From Talaromyces rugulosus (taxonomy: Eukaryota; Ascomycota; Eurotiomycetes; Eurotiales; Trichocomaceae): DNA of 64,000 nucleotides. A program made the position numbers and the translations under genes. This document shows, in pieces, positions 1 through 10,102 of this stretch. The stretch is taken from positions 2,054,001 through 2,118,000 of the forward strand of contig NC_049564.1 in assembly GCF_013368755.1 (NCBI RefSeq), given 5' to 3'. How positions within the stretch are numbered: the first letter of the stretch is position 1; each line of letters begins with the position of its first letter. The notes below the pieces were generated by a model. That model made no database searches and was not told the origin of the DNA. It worked only from the letters and a program-made list of their open reading frames with translations.

Positions 1-602
1 TTAATCCAATTGCCTAACTCTTTTACGCTGCTAGGAACGATCCCACTCATCTTCACCATTGAACGATTTGGACGTCGGAAGATTATGTTTTGGGGCGCAG
101 TCGGCCTGTCCATCGCACTTCTTATCTTCATCATTATGATTGCCCTGCCACATCAAACAACCGCCACGCAATGGACCGCCGTAGCATTCATATTTATCTT
201 TATATTTATCTTTGGGTACTCCTGGCAGGGGATAATTTGGCTTTATGCTGTGGAGATTTCGCCGTTGGAATATCGCCATATCGGTGCGTCATTTGCCAGT
301 TTCGGAGAATGGCTGTCGAGTTTCTTGACGGTATTCGCTGGACCCATTGGCATTGCTCAGGTTGGTTGGAGAATGTATCTCTGGATTCTGGTCGGAGATC
401 TTGTGGGTTGTGCGTTTATGTGAGTGGGCGAACTCCGATATTCGTATTTTCCCCCCTAACTGATATTACCTCTACAGATACTTTCTTTGCCCAGAAACAG
501 GCAATCGTACCTTGGAGCAGGTTGATGAGCTATTCTATGTTCAATCAAGGTCGGACAAAGAATCTATAATAAAAGTTCCTATTGAGAAGTCTGGTGTGTG
601 AC
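1..602 (+). CDS. MFS sugar transporter, C-terminal part (5' truncated by window edge)
   Basis: This is the C-terminal part of a 12-TM sugar/H+ symporter-type MFS protein of the plasma membrane. The reading frame is open from base 1, so the gene begins outside the window. Exon 1 runs to 419, an intron (GTGAGT...CTACAG) spans 420-477, and the last exon is 478-602 ending in TGA. Family marks are the ERFGRR loop, the WQGIIWLYAVEISP helix and the signature PETGNRTLEQVDELF just after the last membrane segment. The substrate cannot be told from this part. An in-frame 12-bp tandem duplication (191-202 and 203-214) gives an FIFIFIFIF run in a membrane segment. Confidence 0.9.
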
Positions 603-1067
603 AAGGCCAGCGGAAGAGAATGAAGACTAATTATCATTGACATTTTAAACCAATATTTTACGACAATTGTCAAATGAAATGGATTTCTAGTGGTCACCAT
701 CCAAAGTATAGAAGTGAGATGTATTATAGTATAGAACCAGAGCCAGGATGACGCTGTATGCATCAGCGTAGATAGAATATCCTTATTCTACTATAAGATT
801 ATAGTATCGTTGTCGCAGTCACTACCGAATTCGGTCTATCAACGTCGCAAGACAGCCAAAGTTCAAACGTTAAAATATGAATTTCCGTACAGTTATTTCC
901 TTATTCAAATACAACTCTCACGAAAACGATAGTACACCAAATCAACATCAGTACACCAAACATATTACATGTACACAATTAGTGATGACAAGTGCCACTT
1001 TTTTATTGTCTCAATATGAACCCCCCTCCAATTCAAGAATGAAGAAAGGGGGGAAAGAGAAAGCATC
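603..1067. other. Convergent 3' intergenic gap
   Basis: AT-rich spacer between the transporter and the bZIP gene, which point at each other. It contains one TACATGTA palindrome at 966-973. Short open frames here (545-763 minus, 877-1071 plus) have no recognisable content. I see no gene. Confidence 0.6.
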
Positions 1068-2430
1068 CTAAATACGATCTGGCAAGCCTAATCGATCTTC
1101 ATATGCTGGTATATCGTGTTTCATCTCCGGATAACGCGCCAAAAAAGCACGATCCATGCTCCAGCGACTCAGATCAAGTGCATATTCCATAAACTTGGAT
1201 GATAGTCGGAAGCGATTTTCTCGAGAGTCAAAAGCATATATTTCATTATCGGGAAACGGCCAGTCAAAACACAAATGGTTGCAGTAGAACGAGGAGAATT
1301 CTCCTGTTTTTGTGTAGTTAGTGTATTCAAATACAAGGCGGTCACGAAGACCAGGCCTAAGCACGAAAATTAGTAAGGGGTCCAGATCTGGAAAATGAAA
1401 TAGCGCTCACCAGAGAAGAAGATCAATCACTAATGGATGGGTAACATTGACCTGGGAGGGTCTTGGGCGTAACCAAGTAGGCAGTGCCTTTAGATTTTCT
1501 GGGGTTGGGTTCATGTGATACTAGTAGAAATGAACAGTATTAGCGTCAAGGTGAAAACTAAGCATAAGGAACAATGAAAATTAGCACCTTTATCAATGTG
1601 TGAGTGACAAACATAAGGGCGGCCTTCTGAGCCTTTGAAGTCCACAGCCCAAACACTCTCTCATCAATCAGTCGTAGCATTTTCCAGATTGGGTTCTCCC
1701 GTTCGCGTGAGTCAACCATATGCCAGCCACAGAAAATCGCTTGTAGTGGAACATCGGGGTCCACAGCATCGGGGCAGACAAAAGAGGGCGCTGACGCTAG
1801 AGCATTGTGGAATGCATCGTTGGAGACATCCCATTTTTCTTCATCTGCAGCAAGGGGTAGGAAAGGCAGGCCTAGGTAGGGGTCGCACGCAGCTTGGGAA
1901 AATTTGTCCACCATGATCTGCATTATGTTGGGGGATAGCAATGGACCAAGGCTTTGTAGCCCATTTGTCTCAACGGGGAATGAAAGTTGTTGATGCTCTT
2001 CAGGGAACTCCAAGATCCTCTCTTTGCCGCACAGACTGGACGATGTCGTGGATGAGGATTGGGAACACTGCTGACCGTCACGACAAGTTGTGTCACTGCC
2101 GCTGGAGCCTCTCTCCTCTTCGCGCGGTAGCGAAGTGGATTGACACACAGTACTACTGATAGATAATACCTTTGTGAGAGCGCCCTGCAGTTCGTCCAAA
2201 CGGTTCTGCTGCTGTCGAATAGTCTCGATAAGACCGGCATGCGCGGCATTCTGGTCCTGCGACTTCAGCCGCGACACTTCTTCTTCCAGCATCTGCATGC
2301 GCTGCTTGTTGCGCTCTCGATTGGCGCGTTGGGCAAGACGATCGATCTCGCGTTTCCTCATCAGCCTAGCACGAGCAGCGGCGGCGTCTCCTCGAGGTCT
2401 GCCCCGAGACACCGGCGGGCTGGAAGCCAT
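1068..2430 (-). CDS. bZIP transcription factor with DUF3425 domain
   Basis: Predicted nuclear regulator of 413 aa. Three exons on the minus strand: 2430-1588, 1520-1411 and 1356-1068. The N-terminus has a basic region (RKREIDRLAQRANRERNKQR, about residues 25-45) followed by a leucine-zipper-like heptad stretch to about residue 85, then a Ser-rich linker. The C-terminal half matches the fungal DUF3425 pattern: QAIFCGWHMV, NPIWKMLRLIDERVF, YHMNPTPENLKALPTWLRP, then WPGLRDRLVFEY and a final DIPAYEDRLGLPD. The last exon restores that motif order, which supports the two introns. Such proteins are common in Aspergillus, often without a known role. The target genes cannot be told from sequence. Confidence 0.9.
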
Positions 2431-2893
2431 GGCGAAGCAAGAATAGTACTGGTTTTACCATCAACAAAAATCAACGTTTTTTCTCGATCGAGTCGCCTGG
2501 GCGTAATAGCACACCAGGCACTGCTTCTCATCGAACCGCGTAGTTAGGATCGAAGGTGAGGTCTATCCGGGGTACCCCGCATCTATGGACAACCGATCTC
2601 AACCCGAAACAGAGCGGCCATTGGCTATTCGGGGCGTCTTTCCGGCACTAAACGCAGATCATAAAACCTTATTCGGCGGCATTATCAAGCGATGATAATC
2701 GATAAGTTAGAGCTGAATAAAAGACTATTTGATAATATGGCAAATATAGTGACAGTTCAATCCAGTATACTACTGTATCGACTCGGAAGTTTCTTTGTAA
2801 TGTACTCTAACAACCCCCGGTGGCGCCCGATCCAACACAAACATTGCCAGTACAATTCCACCCCTTAAGATTCTCAACATTTCCACACAAATA
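2431..2893. other. Intergenic spacer (bZIP promoter side)
   Basis: Upstream region of the bZIP gene and 3' flank of the GH28 pseudogene. It holds two GATA-like cores around 2690-2707 (gatgataatcgataag). No coding sequence is apparent. Confidence 0.5.
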
Positions 2894-4304
2894 CTAATTC
2901 ACATTAGTACCGTTGGAAGCCACAACAAGATCAATATCTGTGATCATGATATTTCTGCATGGTTTGACCGCGCTGCACTGAAAACTAGCCACGTCGGCGG
3001 TGCCCTCGGTGGTGCCTTGTATCGATTTGAATGAAATATCGTAGATCTCGAATTTGGAAGATGTACAGTTTCCCTCCGTATCACTGAAGGTTGTACATTG
3101 TGAGATGGTAAATGGTGCGCTGCGTAAATTAGTTGCTTGCATGTCTTCAAACAGTAGATCGGCCGCGACTATGAGACCAATCTGGTTGGTTTTGAAGGGA
3201 GAACATATATGTGTCAATGCAACGTACAACCAAGGCCTCCGCCGGCTCCATTTGGCGGATATCCCACTTGCTCTCCTGTCCATGTTTTAAAGTATGCGGC
3301 ATGTAGAGTGTTGTTGTAAGTGTTCCCCTTTGCGTGCAAGCGCTGTACGGTCTCGAAGGCTCCATCATATTGTCCAATACTTCCAATGGCAATACCGAGC
3401 CCATTGTAGAACTTGCAATCATAGATAGAAATATCCGTCGAATTAGCTTTAGACTTAGGCTATCGTCGCCATTGTCAACGGTCCAGTTGCGGAAGGTGAT
3501 GTGAGAGCTGTAGATAGTATCGGCCCCATCTGTGTTGCCTATTGCTCTGTTAAACCGCGTGGAATGAGTATTACTGAGGTGGGACACTTACTTCCATGTC
3601 CGCCAGAGCTAGCTGTGTTGTTATCGTAAATACACTCAAACACGGCGTTTTGTGTGTGGATGATCGATAAGGTCCTGAACCGATGCATGCTTAATCACTT
3701 GTCTATAAGCGGTATTGAGGGAGTGCACACACCACATCTGGCTCCTTATAAACATGACTCCCTCAAATACTAGGTTCGTGGCATTGGCAATTGTCAAAGC
3801 GTGTGGCCTACCGGGGTAATTGACACTCCATCGATGTACGTGTACCACGCATCATCATTCCCATTCAATTACCCATATCCTTGGCCGTTGGCTTTGATGT
3901 TCTTACCACCCAAGATCCACGCCGTTGACTGATTTTGGTATCCGACTGGAAGAGAGTGGTTTAACCAGACTGGTAACTGATATTTGTTCCCCACTGAATC
4001 CGCAATTATATAAGTATACAACCACGAATTAGTTAATTTGACTTAGGAATACCAGTAGTGTTCCTTGAATGTCAATCTCACAATCTTGTAAAGAGCTTGT
4101 ATTCATCACACTGTTGATGTGATAAGTCGTGTTCTCAAATACCACTTTTCCACCATGGCCGCACTTGTCAAATGCATCGAGGATGGAGGGTGTGTCATCA
4201 GTTGTATTTGACCCGGCAGCCTTGACAGTATATGTGTTAACCCCCGCGCAAGCGACAGGGGAGAAGATAAAGGAGAGAAACAAAAGTCGGCCGCAGATAG
4301 TCAT
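2894..4304 (-). pseudogene. GH28 exopolygalacturonase/rhamnogalacturonan hydrolase pseudogene
   Basis: Remnant of a secreted pectin-degrading enzyme of family GH28. It starts with a signal peptide (MTICGRLLFLSFIFSPVACA). The conserved core is present but spread over several frames: GYQNQSTAWILGG, GRPHALTIANATN, NTDGADTIYSSHITFRNWTV, DNGDDSLSL, GLGIAIGSIGQYDG and the tail after APFTISQCTTFS. Four family-consistent introns still look spliceable: 4052-3994, 3732-3675, 3591-3539 and 3227-3169. Four lesions break the frame: about five extra bases near 3968-3972, an in-frame TAA at 3871-3869, a 1-base loss near 3820 and another near 3450. Catalytic Asp motifs (NTDG, GDD) are intact, so decay looks recent. 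Sequencing error could explain one lesion but hardly all four. Confidence 0.85.
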
Positions 4305-5509
4305 AGTTAATTTGATATAAAGCTTGGAAATACTTTGGTATGATATTTTATTTCTAAGCCGTAGAAATCTAAGGCGTTATAAATCATCGATTTCTATAAA
4401 AACCTGAGCATGAGCTTCTCCGCAGCGGAGGTTGGAGGGTATTAGTCCATCAATCGGAAGATTTACGACCATTAAAGATTTTCGAAACTTGACAATAACG
4501 TAGAAAGACCTTTCTTTATTTGTTATTCCAAACGCGAATTGGCTGGAGAAGATAGTGAGATATTGTAACGCGTTTGACACGAGGCTTCGGTGATTTATAC
4601 ACCGAGATCCCCAAGACTTAAACATACCTGAGCGGGGGTGGTTTGTTTATCAGCATTTAATCGTCATGTTCAAGTTTTGTTAATGATAGTCGGGACATAA
4701 TCCAAGACCATAGCCCAATATTGAATGTATCAACACCAGACTCATTATATAGATAGGAAACCATTATCATAAAAAAAAAAGTTACGTTTTGCATTATCAA
4801 TTGATATGCAATAGGTAGTAAATTGATCTTTCAATGTTAAAGATCAATAAAAAATTTGAACACTACATATGTACCAGTTGACATTGGTTGATGTGGTATC
4901 AATGTCGGCTAGGTGGCTTTAGTTCGGTTTATTGACAGAAATACACGGTATAAAAGATAAATCGCTCGGACTTGATTGTAATAATATGATGTCAAACTAG
5001 AATCCCTTCGATACTCCAGCCAGACAATGCTACTGTTTCCAATACTATTAATAATCTATATAGTATCCTGATTCATAGAAACATCAGACAGAAACACACA
5101 GTGATAACCATGTAAAGAGTGCACGTGACAGGTACAGCCCCCAGCCAATCATCATTCAATGTAACCTGACAGTCTGGTATCATGCGCTAGGTCTAGAATG
5201 GAAGGTGCTCCGCTCCGATACATGCAATTATTGGCTGCAGCTGCCCCGCGGTGATAAGAAGAGTGGGTCCGGTCGCAGCAGCCGACCAAAGTTGACCAAT
5301 CACAACGTTGTTATTCCCGTTTCGGTTAGCCTGATCGCCTTTGCGCACAATGGTAGGCGCTGATTGGTGAGCACGGCGACCACGCGAGAGGCTTGATTCT
5401 TTTTTATTTAACGCTTCGTCGCTCCTTCGCTTCGAGTCGCAAACCATAGACACAGTTTCTCTCTCTTTTTTTGTGTTCCTGATAGACTGACGTCTCCCTC
5501 TCGCCGACC
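4305..5509. other. AT-rich intergenic region; divergent promoters
   Basis: Spacer of 1.2 kb between the GH28 pseudogene and the NCS1 permease, which diverge. The 4700-4900 part is very AT-rich, with an A10 run and one ATCAATTGAT palindrome at 4796-4805. A GATAAG site at 5253-5258 could serve a nitrogen GATA factor for the permease. Frames at 4377-4625 and 5193-5453 (minus) show no recognisable protein. Confidence 0.5.
5253..5258 (+). promoter_or_regulatory. Possible AreA-type GATAAG site
   Basis: GATAAG about 252 bp upstream of the nucleobase permease ATG. AreA/GATA factors control many purine permeases in Aspergillus. A single six-base match is weak evidence. Confidence 0.25.
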
Positions 5510-7078
5510 ATGGCCGCCATCGATCCAGAGAAGGGCCAGGGCGTGGCTACGACGACGATCGACCCACGGATCGCCGTCGACAATAGTTCCAACGACGAAC
5601 CAAATCATGCTACCTACTCCTATGCGCCCAAGTCCGGCATCCTGGCCAGTCTCCGGGCCTTTGAGTCGCGAATGGACGAGAAATTCCATATAGAGTCGGA
5701 AGCCATCGATCGCAAGCGCCCCGAGAACAAGAAGCATGTGCCCTGGACGGAACAGCTGTCGATGGCCCTGCTGTGGGCAAGCGGGACAATGAACACATCC
5801 TGCTTCGCTACTGGCTTCCTGGGGGCGGAGTTTGGCCTCAGCTTGAAGCAGTCGGTTGTGGTCACCATCTTTGCATCACTTCTTGGAGGTTCCCTCACTG
5901 GCTTTTGCGCGACATTCGGCGCCGCGACAGGGTTGCGCCAGATCAGTGTTAGTCGCTACAGCTTTGGATGGTGGCCAAATAAACTTGTTGCGCTGCTCAA
6001 CAGTATTCAGCAGATGGGCTGGGCGGCTGTATCATGCATCACTGGTGGCTTGGCCCTGACAGCGGTGTCCGATGGTCGTGTCTCCTTAGTCTTGGGTATT
6101 ATTATCTTGGCCGTCGTTGCTTTGGCGATTTCGTTCATCGGACTCAAGGCTATTCTTGTCTACGAGCGATATGCTTGGGTGATTTTCTTCGTCATCTTCA
6201 TGATTTTCTTCGGCGAGACTGGAAAGTATGCGGACAATACTACACCGGCCACGGTTTCCGGCCCTAATCTCTCTGCATCGGTTTTGAGTCTGTTGGCGAT
6301 TGTGTACGGCTCGAGTGCATCGTGGTGTACAATGGCCAGCGACTACTACGTGCATTACCCCGTAGACGTCAGTCGTGTCAAGGTTTTCTTCATGACTGCC
6401 TTTGGCATTGGAATCCCTACCTCCATCGGCATGGTCGCAGGCTGCGTTGTGTCATCCGGCTTCAACAACCGGCCGGAATGGGGAGATATCTATGAAAACC
6501 AGGGCGTTGGCTACCTCATCCAGGACATACTGTATCCGCATGGTTTTGCCAAGTTCCTCCTCACTCTGCTTGTCTTGTCTGGAATCAATGTGAACGTGAT
6601 CAGCATTTACAGTGCCGCTATCTCGTTTCAACAACTGTCCCGTCCTTTTGCTGCCATTCCTCGTTTCATCTGGACATTCTTCTGCTTCGCTTGCATTTTA
6701 GCGCTGGCATTGGGTGGCCGAGAGGAGCTCAACACATACCTGCAGGATTTCCTATCCTTGCTGGGCTACTGGTGCACCAGCTACGCCGTCATCCTGTTCG
6801 AGGAACATTACATCTTCCGGAAAGGCCGCTTCGACAGTTATGATCTCGAGGGATGGAATGACCCGGCCCGGCTGCCAATTGGTCTGGCTGCAGCCACCGC
6901 TTTCCTCCTCGGAGTCGTGGCTTGGTGCATGGGCATGGAGGAGACCTGGTTCATTGGGCCCCTTGCAAAGACCATTGGAAAGTCTGGTGGAGACGTCGCG
7001 AACGAATTCACATTCGTCGTGACTGCTCTGACGTATCTCCCTGCAAGGTATCTGGAGCTCAAATATTTTAGACGGTAG
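5510..7078 (+). CDS. NCS1-family purine-cytosine permease (Fcy2-like)
   Basis: Intronless gene for a 522-aa plasma-membrane nucleobase permease. The hydrophilic N-terminus (about 70 residues) is followed by about twelve hydrophobic segments. Family features are ESEAIDRKRPENKKHVPWTEQLSMALLWASG at the first helix (quoted here only as its parts ESEAIDR and PWTEQLSM), GLRQISVSRYSFGWWPNK, the ASDYYVHYP loop and EEHYIFRKGRFDSYDLEGWNDP near the C-terminus. These are typical of the fungal Fcy2/FcyB cluster, which takes up cytosine, adenine, guanine or hypoxanthine with H+. The ATG sits in a good context (gaccATGGcc). A GATAAG site lies about 250 bp upstream, compatible with nitrogen control. Confidence 0.92.
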   Translation: MAAIDPEKGQGVATTTIDPRIAVDNSSNDEPNHATYSYAPKSGILASLRAFESRMDEKFHIESEAIDRKRPENKKHVPWTEQLSMALLWASGTMNTSCFATGFLGAEFGLSLKQSVVVTIFASLLGGSLTGFCATFGAATGLRQISVSRYSFGWWPNKLVALLNSIQQMGWAAVSCITGGLALTAVSDGRVSLVLGIIILAVVALAISFIGLKAILVYERYAWVIFFVIFMIFFGETGKYADNTTPATVSGPNLSASVLSLLAIVYGSSASWCTMASDYYVHYPVDVSRVKVFFMTAFGIGIPTSIGMVAGCVVSSGFNNRPEWGDIYENQGVGYLIQDILYPHGFAKFLLTLLVLSGINVNVISIYSAAISFQQLSRPFAAIPRFIWTFFCFACILALALGGREELNTYLQDFLSLLGYWCTSYAVILFEEHYIFRKGRFDSYDLEGWNDPARLPIGLAAATAFLLGVVAWCMGMEETWFIGPLAKTIGKSGGDVANEFTFVVTALTYLPARYLELKYFRR

Positions 7079-8110
7079 CGTATAGTATGCCCTACAGCAA
7101 GATCAACGAGTAAATCGTTTTACTTTCACTGTACAGTAATTAAAACGAGCAGGTCAGATCTAATCTATGCCCTGGCATAATACGAAACCTCCCTGCTATT
7201 CCCGACCTGAAAACATCCTCGGTCCACTGCAAGGTGATCGCACGCGTAAACCAAGCTTTAATCTACCAGTATATATTCTGGGCATTCTTTAATGTATGGA
7301 TTTGCAGACGCGTTGTAGCCACTGACCAGAGACGCGATGGCCACTAATACTGTTTTTAAAATTTCATATATCATACCCGTTGGCTCCAAACACATCGATA
7401 TCAACTGGTAATTGACCACAGGAACAATGATCATCACACAGCCTTTCGGATGGAGGAACTATCATGGCAAAATTAAAATTAGCCATGACCATGAATCGGA
7501 AAAGATAAGTGTCGATCCCCGAACTTATTGAACCAAATATGCTCTTCGGAGATGCGGACGGCTTGGCTCATTCGGATATTGACTAATAGTCCGTTTTCTT
7601 CGACGTGGCCTAGTCTTGAGTTTCCATTTAATTGTTTTGTTTGTTTTTTTTATTTTAAATCGTGAGTGAACTCTTGATCAAACATATGAACATGAGCTTC
7701 GGTCGGTTCATTTCAGCCGTCGTGTGAGAAATATCAATTGCTGTACCAATTCAATGTTGATTCAACCATCAATATGACGAATTGTAGTACAATAAGTTAT
7801 AATTTACCTAGTCATGTTATCTCCATGTGCTCTGGCCTGATTTATCTATCTTACATTAAAAATAACCATAAACTTTGGCTAGTGACTAGGGGCATCCCAT
7901 TCTAGTTCATGTCTAGTATTTATGAATGGTTCGGAAAGCTAAATAAAAGACTACTATCGTATTACTGACATAAAAGCATCTCTCCTCCCATCTATTTCTC
8001 CAAAAACCCTTCGTATTGATAGTCGTTACTCACAAACAACATATTCGGCCCTTCCTTTGAAGCAACGTACGCCCACCCTCAACGAACAACAAGAGGCAAT
8101 ATACAACAAA
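7079..8110. other. AT-rich intergenic region
   Basis: Spacer of 1.0 kb, with TTCAATGT (reverse of ACATTGAA) near 7753. The taaataaaag run at 7940-7949 is a plausible core-promoter element for the small secreted protein gene, about 160 bp before its ATG. No gene is seen. Confidence 0.45.
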
Positions 8111-8691
8111 ATGCAGTTTAAATCCTCTCAAACTACGTGTCTCATTTTAATTTTGGGACTTTTTTCAGCGTTCAGTCATTCCCTTCCAACAAAGAACAGC
8201 CAGCATGCGCGACACATACCGCGTCAGGACATCAAAACACCCCTTGGCCTCGACGTGAGCGATCTTGATCTCTCAGATATCTCACCAATCGAGGATGGAT
8301 GGCTTGAACTAGACAACGACGATGGAGATGGAAATGATCTCGGATCGAGCTCCGTGTCGAATGCCAATGGATATCTGGGCTCGATCGGCTCCGGCCAAGC
8401 CGCCCAGAACGGAGATTCGTTGGAAGGCAGCAGTGCAGCGTGCAGTAAGTGTCGCGTTTTTTTGTTTATTTATTTTCACCTGCTTTAAAAATTACAATTT
8501 TTTTTTTTCGGTCATTGGTTGCTGATTCACGTCTAGGCTTGACAGGATGCGTGACATCGGCGGCTGCAAGCAACGCCAACAAAACCAGCACAAGTTCCAC
8601 GAGCTCTGGGGGGGTACTCAATTCGCCTCTAATTGATGGTCCTCTTGTCGAGAATAACGTTTCACCGTCATCATCTGGTGGTGCAATTTGA
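8111..8691 (+). CDS. Small secreted protein of unknown function
   Basis: Two exons, 8111-8444 and 8537-8691, giving 162 aa; the intron has a GTAAGT donor and CTAG acceptor. I chose the ATG at 8111 because a signal peptide follows at once (MQFKSSQTTCLILILGLFSA). An HIPRQD site near residue 38 may be a Kex2-type propeptide cut. The mature part starts with an acidic stretch (DVSDLDLSDISPIEDGW, DNDDGDGND) and ends in a Ser/Asn/Gly-rich low-complexity tail. Two cysteines remain, on either side of the splice site (AACS and TGCV), so a single disulfide is possible. I do not recognise a family. It could be an effector-like or cell-wall protein, but nothing proves it. Confidence 0.7.
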
Positions 8692-9010
8692 TCTAGTGCA
8701 CATATCGTTTTGAAGACACGATGAAAACCCCCTTAGCAATTACCTTCTTGATGTTGTTGTTTTGTTTGCGTGGAGCCCCCTTTCGGCCCATATTTTAATA
8801 TCTTTCTAATATCATTGTAATATACTTTTCGCATAAAATGTTATCCGGAATCCTTCCATGTTGTGGAGAAGAAGAAGAGAAATGTAAATTTCATCGGACA
8901 AACTTCCGAGCCATGAAATCCCCGCTCTAAACATTCCCCAGAGAGCTCGTCGACAACATTGTACATATAACAAGATCTATCACAACTACACTATCAATAT
9001 TATTGATGCT
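8692..9010. other. Short intergenic spacer
   Basis: Terminator side of the secreted-protein gene and promoter side of the dehydratase gene. AT-rich with nothing distinctive. Confidence 0.4.
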
Positions 9011-10015
9011 ATGACCGTCGCCATGATCGAAAACCCATTAGCCATCGCTTCGGTTTCCCTAGGGCAGCACCCATCCCATGCGCTGCCCGAAAAAATCGCC
9101 GCCGCCGTAGCCAACGATTTCTCTGCTGTGGAAATTGTATATGCAGACCTTGCAGCATATGCTGCCTCACAGGGTCGTCTGTCAACATTGGAAGATGCAG
9201 CCAGAGAAATTGGGGACCTGTGCGCTACACAAAATATATCTATTCTTTCTCTGAATCCTTTCAAGAATTTCGAAGGACATCGTTCGCCTTTGGAGGACCG
9301 ACTCAAGACAGCGCGGCACTGGATTGAAATCGCGCATTTACTAAAGGCAAAATACGTCCAGGTACCGTCTCAGTTTGACCGAGATGACAGCTGCGGAAAT
9401 GAAGATGTTATGGTTTCGGAGCTTCAAGGGCTAGCAGACCTGGCAGCGGAAATTGCGCCGCAAGTTGGTATCGCTTACGAGGCCGTGGCCTGGGGATGTT
9501 ATGTCGATACTTGGCAAGATTCACTACGTATTGTCCAGTGTGTAGATAGACCAAACTTTGGTCTGTGTCTTGACTCTTTCCATGTTGCTGCGCGGCTTTG
9601 GGGGGATAATACCGCTGAATCTGGCAAAAAAGAAGGCGATGTTCAGGGAATTTTGGGGGCGTCATTGACGGAATTCGTGAATAATTGTCCCATGGACAGA
9701 ATATTCTACATGCAACTATCAGATGGAGAGAGATACGCGCCTCCGTTGAGCCCTGAGCACAAATTCTACGATTCCACATTTCCGCCGGCACTCACCTGGT
9801 CGAGACATACAAGACCGTTTCCCTTGGAAGTAGAGATGGGTGGCTATATGCCGGTTTTGGATATTGCAAAGGCCTGGTTGGTGGATAAAAAGTGGAAGGG
9901 GTACGTCTCTTTTGAAATATTTGACTGGAGAATGAGGGACGAAGAAAATGGACCAGTGTTGAATGCACAGCGAGGGCGTCGATCCTGGGAAAAACTGATT
10001 GCTGCAATACAGTAA
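9011..10015 (+). CDS. 3-dehydroshikimate dehydratase-like TIM-barrel protein (QutC family)
   Basis: Intronless gene, 334 aa, of the sugar phosphate isomerase/epimerase-like (AP endonuclease 2) TIM-barrel superfamily. It resembles fungal QutC/Qa-4, which convert 3-dehydroshikimate to protocatechuate in quinate catabolism. Supporting segments, in order, are IASVSLGQHPSHALPEKI, AVEIVYADL, SLNPFKNFEGH, IAYEAVAWGCYVDTW, VDRPNFGLCLDSFHVAAR, FYMQLSDGE, EVEMGGYMPV and YVSFEIFDWRMRDE. The Glu, Asp and His residues in these blocks are where the family binds its metal. It is a cytosolic enzyme by inference, since there is no signal peptide. A QutD-like permease lies 3.7 kb downstream, supporting an aromatic-acid role. 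A different isomerase activity remains possible. Confidence 0.82.
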   Translation: MTVAMIENPLAIASVSLGQHPSHALPEKIAAAVANDFSAVEIVYADLAAYAASQGRLSTLEDAAREIGDLCATQNISILSLNPFKNFEGHRSPLEDRLKTARHWIEIAHLLKAKYVQVPSQFDRDDSCGNEDVMVSELQGLADLAAEIAPQVGIAYEAVAWGCYVDTWQDSLRIVQCVDRPNFGLCLDSFHVAARLWGDNTAESGKKEGDVQGILGASLTEFVNNCPMDRIFYMQLSDGERYAPPLSPEHKFYDSTFPPALTWSRHTRPFPLEVEMGGYMPVLDIAKAWLVDKKWKGYVSFEIFDWRMRDEENGPVLNAQRGRRSWEKLIAAIQ

Positions 10016-10102
10016 AATGGGAAAAGGCTGATCATTGGACATTTATAATTCTATGTACAAATAGTCTAGTATACTGCAGAAGACTTGAAATATATACATA
10101 GT

